From Streptomyces sp. XY006 (GTDB lineage: Bacteria; Actinomycetota; Actinomycetes; Streptomycetales; Streptomycetaceae), in assembly GCF_002237655.1 (NCBI RefSeq), contig NZ_NOKT01000025.1, positions 1 to 64,000 of the forward strand: a DNA stretch of 64,000 bases. The letters are read 5' to 3'. The position numbers and the translations under genes were made by a program. Below the pieces are notes generated by a model. That model was given only the letters and a program-made list of their open reading frames with translations. It was not told the origin of the DNA and did no database searches. Each line of letters opens with the position of its first letter. Positions within the stretch are counted from its first letter, which is position 1. This document shows positions 54,390-62,062 of the stretch, piece by piece.

Positions 54390-55388
54390 GTGGAGCGCAG
54401 GACGATCGGCGCGGGCGCACTCGCGGTGGGGGCCGTCGGACTCGGGTGCATGCCGATGAGCTGGGCCTACAGCACCTCGCGGCAGCGCGGCGAGGAGTCG
54501 CTCAGGGCGGTGCACCGGGCGCTGGACCTGGGCGCGTCCCTGCTGGACACGGCCGACATGTACGGCCCCTTCACCAACGAGCTGCTGGTGGGGCGGGCGT
54601 TGAAGGAGCGGCGCTCGGACGCCTTCGTGTCGACGAAGGTCGGGCTGCTCGTGGGCGACCAGCACATCGTCGCCAACGGCCGCCCCGGGTACGTGAAACG
54701 GGCGTGCGACGCCTCGCTGCGGCGGCTGCAGACGGACGTCATCGATCTCTACCAGCTGCACCGGGCCGACCCCGAGGTGCCCGTCGAGGAGACCTGGGGC
54801 GCGATGGCGGAGCTCGTCCAGGCCGGGAAGGTACGGGCGTTGGGGCTGTGCGCGGTGGGCGCCCGGTCCTCGCGCCGGGGCGGCAGCGGGCCGCACGACG
54901 CGACGATCCGGCAACTGGAGCGGGTGCAGCAGGTCTTCCCGGTGAGCGCGGTGGAGGCGGAGCTGTCGGTGTGGTCGCCGGAGGCGCTGGAGACCCTGCT
55001 GCCGTGGTGCGCGACCCGGGGCGTCGGCTTCCTCGCCGCGATGCCGCTGGGCAACGGCTTCCTGACCGGGCGGCTGCGGCCCGGCGCGGGCTTCGAGGCG
55101 GACGACCCGCGCGCCCGGCACCCCCGTTTCACGGCCGAGATGATGGCCGCGAACCAGCCGATCGTCGCGGGCCTGCGCCGGGTGGCCCGCCGGCACGGCG
55201 GTGGCGTCTCGCCCGGGCAGGTCGCCCTGGCGTGGGTGCTCGCCCAGGGCCGGCACGTGATCCCGGTCCCGGGGACGAAGCAGGAGCGCTGGGTCACCGA
55301 GAACGCGGCCGCCGCGGGCTTGCGGCTGGAACCCGAGGACCTCTGGGAGATCGCCGAGCTGCCCCCGGCCCAGGGCTCGTGGGACTGA
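54390..55388 (+). CDS. Aldo/keto reductase
   Basis: A 332-residue TIM-barrel aldo/keto reductase. GTG start 54390 has AGGGAGGG upstream. Catalytic tetrad: Asp and Tyr in LDTADMYGPFTNE, Lys in VSTKVGLL, His in LYQLHRADPEVPVEE; cofactor-binding is at the C-terminus (IPVPGTKQERWVTENAAA). The start resembles the group of AKRs similar to L-glyceraldehyde 3-phosphate reductases and PLP-reductase-like proteins. Physiological substrate unknown. Confidence 0.9.
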   Translation: MERRTIGAGALAVGAVGLGCMPMSWAYSTSRQRGEESLRAVHRALDLGASLLDTADMYGPFTNELLVGRALKERRSDAFVSTKVGLLVGDQHIVANGRPGYVKRACDASLRRLQTDVIDLYQLHRADPEVPVEETWGAMAELVQAGKVRALGLCAVGARSSRRGGSGPHDATIRQLERVQQVFPVSAVEAELSVWSPEALETLLPWCATRGVGFLAAMPLGNGFLTGRLRPGAGFEADDPRARHPRFTAEMMAANQPIVAGLRRVARRHGGGVSPGQVALAWVLAQGRHVIPVPGTKQERWVTENAAAAGLRLEPEDLWEIAELPPAQGSWD

Positions 55389-55529
55389 GCGGACCGGGCC
55401 GCCGGGGCCTGCGCCGGGCCCCGGGCGTAAGGGGCAAACCCCCTGTTCACGGTTGGACGTTCCGTGATCGGGAACCTGGGAGGCGCGAGCGGTGTATGAC
55501 AGGGAGAACCCCGCCGCGTCGAAGGGACC

Positions 55530-56696
55530 ATGATCGTGCAACGTCGAGCCGTCCCGGCCGTGTTGGCCACCGCAGCGCTCCTGCTGACCGCCGGCTGTTC
55601 CTCCGACGACGGAGGGCCCGCCGGCGCGAGCGCCTCCCCGAGCCGCACGGCACCCGGCTCGTCCGCGCCGCCGCGCCAGGCCGGCGAGGAGACACCCCCC
55701 GCGAAGGGCTCGGTCACGGTGGTCCGCACCGTCGCCGAGGGCCTGGAGTCCCCCTGGGGCCTCGCCCCGCTGCCGGGCGGCGGCCTGCTCGTCTCCTCCC
55801 GCGACGAGGGGACGATCGTCCGGGTCGACGAGAAGACCGGCAGGAAGACCGAGCTCGGCGAGGTGCCCGGGGTCGCGGCGGAGGGCGAGGGCGGCCTCCT
55901 CGGGATCGCCCTCTCCCCCGACTTCGCCTCCGACCACATGGTCTACGCGTACTTCACCTCGGCCGGCGACAACCGCGTCGTCCGGATGCTCTACGACGCC
56001 GGCAAGCCCGCCGGCGAGCAGCTCGGCGCGCCCGACACCGTCTTCAGGGGCATCCCCAAGGGCTTCATCCACAACGGCGGCCGGATCGCCTTCGGCCCGG
56101 ACAGGATGCTGTACGTCGGCACGGGCGAGAGCGGCGACACCGGGCTGTCCCAGGACCGGGACTCCACGGGCGGCAAGATCCTGCGGCTGACCCCGGAGGG
56201 CGAGCCGGCCCCGGGCAACCCGTTCTCCGGCTCGCCGGTGTACTCGTACGGCCACCGCAATGTGCAGGGTCTGGCCTGGGACGCCAAGCAGCGGCTGTTC
56301 GCCTCGGAGTTCGGGCAGGACACCTGGGACGAGCTCAACGCGATCAAGCCGGGCGACAACTACGGCTGGCCCGAGGCGGAGGGCGAGTCCGACGACGCGC
56401 AGTTCCGCAACCCCGTGGACCAGTGGACCACGGCCGAGGCCTCCCCCAGCGGCATCGCCTACGCCGAGGGCTCGGTCTGGATGGCGGGCCTGCGCGGCAA
56501 GCGGCTGTGGCGCATCCCGCTGAACGGCACGGCGGCCTCGGCCGAGCCGCAGGCGTTCCTGGAGGGCGAGTACGGCCGGCTGCGCACGGTCGTCCCGGCG
56601 GGCGGCGACCGGCTGTGGCTGGTGACCAGCAACACGGACGGCCGGGGCGTCCCGAAGGACGGCGACGACCGGATCCTGGAGCTGCGGGTGAAGTAG
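55530..56696 (+). CDS. PQQ-dependent sugar dehydrogenase-type lipoprotein
   Basis: A 388-residue lipoprotein: signal LATAALLLTAGC with lipobox, then a Ser/Pro-rich linker, then a glucose/sorbosone dehydrogenase (GSDH) beta propeller: LESPWGLAPLPGGGLLVSSRD, GEGGLLGIALSPDF, FIHNGGRIAFGPDRMLYVGTGE, SYGHRNVQGLAWD, ASEFGQDTWDELNAIKPGDNYGWPEAEG. Family members oxidise aldoses with PQQ as cofactor, outside the cell membrane; the His of HNGGRI and HRN fits catalysis and binding. The downstream end abuts a MITE. Confidence 0.9.
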   Translation: MIVQRRAVPAVLATAALLLTAGCSSDDGGPAGASASPSRTAPGSSAPPRQAGEETPPAKGSVTVVRTVAEGLESPWGLAPLPGGGLLVSSRDEGTIVRVDEKTGRKTELGEVPGVAAEGEGGLLGIALSPDFASDHMVYAYFTSAGDNRVVRMLYDAGKPAGEQLGAPDTVFRGIPKGFIHNGGRIAFGPDRMLYVGTGESGDTGLSQDRDSTGGKILRLTPEGEPAPGNPFSGSPVYSYGHRNVQGLAWDAKQRLFASEFGQDTWDELNAIKPGDNYGWPEAEGESDDAQFRNPVDQWTTAEASPSGIAYAEGSVWMAGLRGKRLWRIPLNGTAASAEPQAFLEGEYGRLRTVVPAGGDRLWLVTSNTDGRGVPKDGDDRILELRVK

Positions 56697-56721
56697 GCGG
56701 GGGACGGCGAGGGCTCCGGTG

Positions 56722-56912
56722 CTAGGGCCTGTCGTTTGGATCACGGCGCAGGGCATCGGCAGCACCTGTCGAACGCCGGTGAGCGGGGCCTGGTGCGTGC
56801 AGCTGCAAGGCGGAGGAGGGAGTCGATGCGGAGCATCGGCGAGTGACGACAACGCGGCAGATGTGCGTGCCAGGCCCCGCGTCTGCGCCGTGATCCAAAC
56901 GACAGGGCCTAG
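56722..56912. mobile_element. 191-bp MITE with perfect 30-bp terminal inverted repeats
   Basis: Its ends (56722-56751 and 56883-56912) are perfect 30-bp inverted repeats starting CTAGGGCCTGTCGTTTGG. CTAG at each outer end may be a 4-bp target duplication (YTAR, as IS5-group elements make) or part of the repeat. It holds a nested inverted repeat (CGGGGCCTGG 56784-56793 with CCAGGCCCCG 56870-56879) and no open frame, so it depends on a transposase elsewhere. Confidence 0.93.
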
Positions 56913-57094
56913 TCCTCCCCGGCGTCCTCGGATTCCGCCGACGGGCGGACGACGACCTTGCCGGACGCCAGGTCTATCGGCCCGCGTCCGGGATCGTTGT
57001 CGCCGACGTCCTCGCGGGTCAGCTCCAGGCGGTTCTGCTCGTCACGGGTGTGCTTGCGGCCGGGTGCGAACAGTTCCTCGAACATGTTGAACAC
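56909..57094 (-). CDS. DUF6191-type small protein
   Basis: A 61-residue protein, MFNMFEELFAPGRKHTRDEQ..., with the conserved LELTREDVGDNDPGRGPIDLASGKVVVRP core of small actinobacterial DUF6191 proteins. The stop TAG (56911-56909) lies inside the CTAG of the MITE end, so the element may have fixed the present C-terminus (ESEDAGED). Function unknown. Confidence 0.8.
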   Translation of the reverse strand: MFNMFEELFAPGRKHTRDEQNRLELTREDVGDNDPGRGPIDLASGKVVVRPSAESEDAGED

Positions 57095-57143
57095 GGAGCC
57101 TCCCTCGGCTCTGACACCCCCGACGTCTCTTACAGCGTAGACC

Positions 57144-60100
57144 TCAGCCCGCCGGCCGGGACGTGAGCGATTCGGCCGGGAACAGACCCAGCCGGTGCGC
57201 CACCGCGGCCGCCTCGCCCCGGCCCGAGACGCCGAGCTTCGCGAGGATGTTGGAGACGTGGACGCTCGCGGTCTTCGGGGAGATGAACAGCTCCTGCGCG
57301 ATCCGGCGGTTGGTGTGGCCGGCGGCCACCAGGCGCAGCACGTCCCGTTCCCGGCTGGTCAGGCCGAGGGCCTCGGCGGGGTCGGCGGCGGCCCGGTCCG
57401 GTGCGGGGACGGGGGCGAGGACGAGACGGGCACGCCGGGCCAGGGTGCCGGCGGCGTCGGCGAGGGGCCGGGCGCCCAGGTGGCGGCCGACGGTGTGGGC
57501 GAGGCGGAGCAGTTCCGTGGCCCGGTCGCGCTCGTCCTCGCCTCCGCCCGTGAGCAGGGCCTCGGCCAGGCGCAGGCGCACGCGGGCGAGGTCGTAGGGG
57601 CGGCCCAGGGGTTCGAAGGCGGTGACCACGTCCGACCAGGCCTCCGTGGCACAGCGGCCGGCGGCGCGGTGCAGCTCCGCGCGGACCCACAGCTCGTGGG
57701 CGAGCCACACGGGGGCGTTGGTGGTCAGGCGCTTGACCGTGGCGAGGATCCGGTCCAGGACCTCCTCGCGGCCCTCGCGCGCGGCGGGCAGCTCGCGGGT
57801 GTCGGCCTCGGCCGTGGCGGCCTGGAGCAGCAGCGGCCAGGCGTAGCGCTGGGTGCCGGGCGGGAAGCCGGGGCGCAGGGTGCGGATCAGTTCGGCGCGG
57901 GCGTCGGGCAGGCGGCCCTCGGCCACGGCGACCCCGATGGTCAGGCCGGCGATCGGCAGGTCGTGCTGCGGCATCGGGTCGTGCGGGCCGTAGGAGGCGC
58001 GGCCCTCGGCGAGATGCCGGGCCGCCTCGGCCACCCGGCCGCGGGCCAGGGCGAGGAACGCCAGGATGTTGGCGCCGGCGCCGTGCGGCCCGGCCGTCTG
58101 CCCGCGCCGCTGGGCGTTGGCGGCGGCCTCGGCGGCCTCGTCCCAGCGGCCCAGGGAGACGAGCGACTCGGCGAGGTTCCCCCACACCCAGCCCTCGGGG
58201 TCCCGCAGCCCCAGCTCCGAGGTGAGCCGCAGGCCCTCGCGCAGGATGGCCACGGCCTCCTCGGAGCGGCCGACGCCTTCGAGGGCGGAGGGCAGGTTCA
58301 CATGGCTGCGGCCCACGATGGGGGCCAGGCCGCGGACCACCACCTCGTCCTTGACCTCGTACATGTGCGCCAGCCCGGCCTCGATCTGCCCGGCGTCCAC
58401 CATGAGCCCGCCGAGGGTGAGGCGGGCGTTGGACTCGATGGCGTCGGCGCCCACCATGCGCGCGTACTCCACGGCCCGCTCGGCGGCCGTCAGGGCGTCG
58501 GGGCCGGGTTCGTGCAGCATCGACCAGTGGGCGGCGGTGGCGAGCACCTCGGCGTGCACGGCGGACGGCGGCAGCCCGCGCACCAGGTCCTGCGCGGTGG
58601 CGATCTCCTTCCAGCCGTCGCCGCGGGCGAGCCCCTGCACCAGCCGGGAGCGCTGGATCCAGAACCAGGCGGCGCGCTGGGGGTCCCTGCCGTTCGCACG
58701 CGGTGGGGAGCCCGTGGCGGGGCCGCTGTCCTCGTCGAGGAGGCGCAGCGCCCGCTTGGTGATCTTCAGGGCGCGCTCGCGCTCCCCGCAGAGCCGTCCG
58801 GCCACGGCCGCCTCGGCCAGCAGGTCGAGGTGGCTCAGCGCGGTGGTGGCCGGGTCGCAGCCGCTGGGGGTCCCCCCACGCCGTTCAGGCAGTGAGGGAG
58901 GGTAGACCTCGGCGTGGTCGGCCGGGCGCAGGGTCGCGCGCACGGCCTCGGGAGCGGAGTCCCACAGCTCCATCGCGCGTTCCAGCAGGCGCAGTTGCTC
59001 CGAGTAGGCGTGCCGGCGGCGGGCCTCGACGGCGGCGTCCAGGACGGCGGGCAGGGCCTTGGCGGCGTCGTGGGCGTGGTACCAGTAGCTGGCCAGGCGG
59101 GTGGCCCGCTGGTCGGCGGGCACGAGGCCCGGGTCGGTCTCCAGGGCTTCGGCGTAGCGGCGGTTGAGGCGGGAGCGCTCGCCGGGGAGCAGGTCGTCGC
59201 TGACGGCCTCGCGGACCAGGGAGTGGCGGAAGCGGTAGCCGTCGCCGCCGGGCGCGGGGGTGAGGATGCCGGCGTTCACGGCGGCCCGCAGCGCCTCGAT
59301 GAGGTCGTCCTCGGCGAACCGGGCGACGGCGGCGAGCAGCCGGTACTCGACGGTGGAGCCGCCCTCGGCGACGATCCGGGCGACCTGCTGGGCGGACTCG
59401 GGCAGTCCCTCGACGCGGACGAGCAGCAGATCGCGCAGGGAGTCCGGCAGGCCCGTGGAGCAGCCCTCGTGGGCGGCGACGGCGAGCTCCTCGACGAAGA
59501 AGGCGTTGCCGTCGGAGCGGGCGAAGATCGCGTCGACCTGGTCCGGGTCGGGTTCGTGGGCGAGGATGCCGGCGACCTGCAGGCACACCTCGTCGCGGGT
59601 GAAGCGGGCGAGTTCGAGGCGGCGGACGGTGCGGAGCCGGTCGAGTTCGGCGAGCAGGGGGCGCAGCGGGTGGCGGCGGTGGATGTCGTCGGAGCGGTAG
59701 GTGGCCAGGACGACGAGGCGGCCGGTGCGCAGGGTGCGGAACAGGTAGGAGAGCAGGTGGCGGGTGGAGGCGTCCGACCAGTGCAGGTCCTCCAGCGCGA
59801 GGACGACGGTGTGCTCGGCGGCGACGCGTTCCAGCAGGCGTGCGGTGAGCTCGAACAGGCGGGCCATGCCGTCCTCGTCGTGCCGGCCGGAGCCGGCTTC
59901 GCCCAGCTCGGGCAGGAGCCGGGCCAGCTGCTCCTCCTGGCCGGCGGCCGCGGCGGCCAGCTCGGCGGGCAGGGCGCGGCGCAGGGCGCGCAGGGCGGTG
60001 GAGAAGGGGGCGAAGGGCAGTCCGTCGGCGCCGATCTCGACGCAGCCGCCGAGCGCGACGACCGCGCCGTGGCGGCGGGCGGCGGCGGTGAACTCCTCGA

Positions 60101-60317
60101 CCAGCCGGGTCTTGCCGACGCCGGCCTCCCCGCCGATGAGCAGGGCCTGCGGCTCTCCCTCCCGGGAACGGACGAGCGCGTCGTGCAGCGCGCCCAACTC
60201 CTCGGCACGGCCGACGAACACGGGGCTGACGGACCTGGTCTCCACGGCCCCGAGCATCGCACGCGAGTCCGACACCCCGGCACCGGTTTTCGTCCCCGCG
60301 GCACCGTCACGGCTCAC
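57144..60317 (-). CDS. LAL-family LuxR regulator with AAA ATPase domain
   Basis: About 1057 residues from GTG 60317, which follows GGAGGGGAGG; an ATG at 60257 is an alternative, and the frame is open further upstream. The N-terminal ATPase has Walker A IGGEAGVGKTRLVEEF and Walker B VVLALEDLHWSD; a long TPR-like helical middle follows; the C-terminal LTSRERDVLRLVAAGHTNRRIAQELFISPKTASVHVSNILAKLGVSGRGE is the LuxR helix-turn-helix. LAL proteins often control secondary metabolism or carbohydrate use; no target is visible here. Confidence 0.9.
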   Translation of the reverse strand: MSRDGAAGTKTGAGVSDSRAMLGAVETRSVSPVFVGRAEELGALHDALVRSREGEPQALLIGGEAGVGKTRLVEEFTAAARRHGAVVALGGCVEIGADGLPFAPFSTALRALRRALPAELAAAAAGQEEQLARLLPELGEAGSGRHDEDGMARLFELTARLLERVAAEHTVVLALEDLHWSDASTRHLLSYLFRTLRTGRLVVLATYRSDDIHRRHPLRPLLAELDRLRTVRRLELARFTRDEVCLQVAGILAHEPDPDQVDAIFARSDGNAFFVEELAVAAHEGCSTGLPDSLRDLLLVRVEGLPESAQQVARIVAEGGSTVEYRLLAAVARFAEDDLIEALRAAVNAGILTPAPGGDGYRFRHSLVREAVSDDLLPGERSRLNRRYAEALETDPGLVPADQRATRLASYWYHAHDAAKALPAVLDAAVEARRRHAYSEQLRLLERAMELWDSAPEAVRATLRPADHAEVYPPSLPERRGGTPSGCDPATTALSHLDLLAEAAVAGRLCGERERALKITKRALRLLDEDSGPATGSPPRANGRDPQRAAWFWIQRSRLVQGLARGDGWKEIATAQDLVRGLPPSAVHAEVLATAAHWSMLHEPGPDALTAAERAVEYARMVGADAIESNARLTLGGLMVDAGQIEAGLAHMYEVKDEVVVRGLAPIVGRSHVNLPSALEGVGRSEEAVAILREGLRLTSELGLRDPEGWVWGNLAESLVSLGRWDEAAEAAANAQRRGQTAGPHGAGANILAFLALARGRVAEAARHLAEGRASYGPHDPMPQHDLPIAGLTIGVAVAEGRLPDARAELIRTLRPGFPPGTQRYAWPLLLQAATAEADTRELPAAREGREEVLDRILATVKRLTTNAPVWLAHELWVRAELHRAAGRCATEAWSDVVTAFEPLGRPYDLARVRLRLAEALLTGGGEDERDRATELLRLAHTVGRHLGARPLADAAGTLARRARLVLAPVPAPDRAAADPAEALGLTSRERDVLRLVAAGHTNRRIAQELFISPKTASVHVSNILAKLGVSGRGEAAAVAHRLGLFPAESLTSRPAG

Positions 60318-60547
60318 ACCGGCCTCCCCTCCTCCGGCTCCGCGACGCCCGGCCGCGACCTCGGCAGGCCCCGCGCCCCGCACGGGCCCCGCCATGTCCC
60401 GCACCGGCCCGGGCGCCGGTGCCGTACGGGTGGGCGGGGGGCTCACGCGAGCGGCCGCGGCCACCGTGGTGGTGGTCGCGGCCGCTGTGTTCCCCCGCGC
60501 GATGCCGGCCGTCGGCCCGTCGGCGGCGGCCGTTCCCGCTTCCGCGT

Positions 60548-60733
60548 TCACGCGGCCCGGGCCCAGCGGAGCCGCCGGAAGTGGCGGCTATGGCTCTCGT
60601 GCTCCGCGGCCCCGTGGCCGGCTGCGCGGCGGGCCTCGCGGCGGGCGCGGGTCGCCTCGCGGACGCGGCGCTCGTGGTCGGCCCGGCGGATGAGGGCGGC
60701 GGTGCGCAGCTGCTGGAGTTCGTACTCGTACAT
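60548..60733 (-). CDS. Small basic protein of 61 residues, unknown
   Basis: MYEYELQQLRTAALIRRADHERRVREATRARREARRAAGHG...: a highly charged helix-forming protein with a likely coiled coil at residues 5-45. AAGGA precedes the ATG. Very similar small proteins are familiar in Streptomyces genomes, function unknown. It is upstream of the LAL gene on the same strand. Confidence 0.65.
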   Translation of the reverse strand: MYEYELQQLRTAALIRRADHERRVREATRARREARRAAGHGAAEHESHSRHFRRLRWARAA

Positions 60734-60929
60734 GGCGTGTCCTTGGTGAGAGGCCGTCCCGGAGGGGTTCCTCCGTGATGTCTCCACCTTCGTCTCCCAG
60801 GCGGGGCCGCCACATCGGGAGAGTTCCGCATCTTGGGAGGCCGGCGGGGCCTTAGACACGCGTGAGGGGTCTTAGTCCGTCCGTAAGGTGCTTACGAACG
60901 GACCAAGACCCCTCGGGAGCCGCGAGGGC

Positions 60930-61454
60930 TCAGCTCGCGGACGGCAGGCCGAGCAGCACGCCGGTGTACTTGAGGACGGCCAGGAACAGGCCGATGACGC
61001 CGAGCGCGACACCCGCCCAGGCGACCGACTTGATCCACGGCGCCTGGACGCGGCCGGGCGTGCCGAACGCGGGCCGGGCGAGCACCACGACGCCGACGAC
61101 CAGCGCGGTCAGCGCGAACAGGCCGGCCCACAGGGCGGTCGTCTGCCAGGCGTCGCCGTAGACGGCCTGGATCTGCTTGGCCACGCTCGCGTTCTGCGCG
61201 GTCTCCAGCTGGCCGATCAGGTTGCGGCGGGCGGCCGCCACCGTGCCGACCCAGCTGCCGGTGAGCGAGACGACACCCAGCGCGGCGGAGACCACGGCAC
61301 CGGCGCCCTGGCCGACTCCCTGGGAGCCGTCCTCCTTGGTCACGGGGGCCGGGGCCTCGGACCCGGTCACCTCGTCGGACTCGGTGATGTCCACCGCCTT
61401 CTCGTCGGTCGTGGCCTCGGTGGCCTCGGTCTCGTCCACTGCGTTCGTTGCCAT
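60930..61454 (-). CDS. Hypothetical membrane protein
   Basis: A 174-residue protein. The first 55 residues are acidic (Thr, Glu, Asp); three hydrophobic segments follow (about 52-68 weak; TALWAGLFALTALVVGVVVLARP; SVAWAGVALGVIGLFLAVLKYTGVLLG). A conserved-looking VAAARRNLIGQLETAQNASVAKQIQAVYGDAWQT is predicted to face the exterior or cytoplasm. No family recognised; common in Streptomyces. Confidence 0.7.
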   Translation of the reverse strand: MATNAVDETEATEATTDEKAVDITESDEVTGSEAPAPVTKEDGSQGVGQGAGAVVSAALGVVSLTGSWVGTVAAARRNLIGQLETAQNASVAKQIQAVYGDAWQTTALWAGLFALTALVVGVVVLARPAFGTPGRVQAPWIKSVAWAGVALGVIGLFLAVLKYTGVLLGLPSAS

Positions 61455-61489
61455 GTCTCGCACCGTAGGGTCGCTGTCTGAGAAGTCTC

Positions 61490-62062
61490 TTAATGATCGC
61501 TGTGACCGGCACGCGCGCGTGCCTCACGCCACTCCGGCGCCAGCACCGACCAGACTTCGAGATCGTGCCGTACGCCACCGTAGTGGTGCGCCGCGCGGCG
61601 CACGCCGTCGCGGGTCATGCCGAGTCGCCGCGCCACGTTCAGGCTCGGCTGGTTGCCCGAGGCGGCGACCCATTCGACGCGGTGGATGCCGCGCTGCTCG
61701 ACGGCCCAGTCGATCAGCACCCGCATCGCGCGTGTGACGAGACCCCGGCCGGTCCCGGCGGGCTCCAGCCAGCAGCCGACCTCGCAGGTGCCGTTGGCCG
61801 CGTCGAAGTTGAGGAACAGCACACCGCCGACGAGTGTCCCGTCCAGCCACAGTCCGTGCAGGGAGCCGGTGTCGGCGGCCCGCATGTCGGCGTAGACCTG
61901 GAGCTTCGCCCGGGCGGAGAGCAGGTCCGTCTCGGTCGTCCCGAACGGGATGTACCGGCCGATGAAGTCCCGCCCGCGCTCCAGGTGGGCCAGGAACTCG
62001 GCGGCGTGCCAGGGCTCCAGGGGCCTCAGCTCGGCGTCGTCACCCAGGGATATCGCGTACAT
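61490..62062 (-). CDS. GNAT family N-acetyltransferase (RimJ/RimL type)
   Basis: A 190-residue GNAT protein resembling ribosomal-protein-serine acetyltransferases RimJ/RimL: LRPLEPWHAAEFLAHLERGRDFIGRYIPFG, VGGVLFLNFDAANGTCEVGCWLEPAGTGRGLVTRAMRVLIDWA (acetyl-CoA region), RVEWVAASGNQPSLNVARRLGM. The ATG at 62062 overlaps the end of the MMPL gene by 23 bp. Substrate unknown. Confidence 0.9.
   Translation of the reverse strand: MYAISLGDDAELRPLEPWHAAEFLAHLERGRDFIGRYIPFGTTETDLLSARAKLQVYADMRAADTGSLHGLWLDGTLVGGVLFLNFDAANGTCEVGCWLEPAGTGRGLVTRAMRVLIDWAVEQRGIHRVEWVAASGNQPSLNVARRLGMTRDGVRRAAHHYGGVRHDLEVWSVLAPEWREARARAGHSDH

Noticed and set aside
56722-56912. Functional small protein gene inside the MITE
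   Set aside because: Short frames exist but no ribosome site or conserved protein; perfect terminal repeats and nested palindromes explain the sequence.
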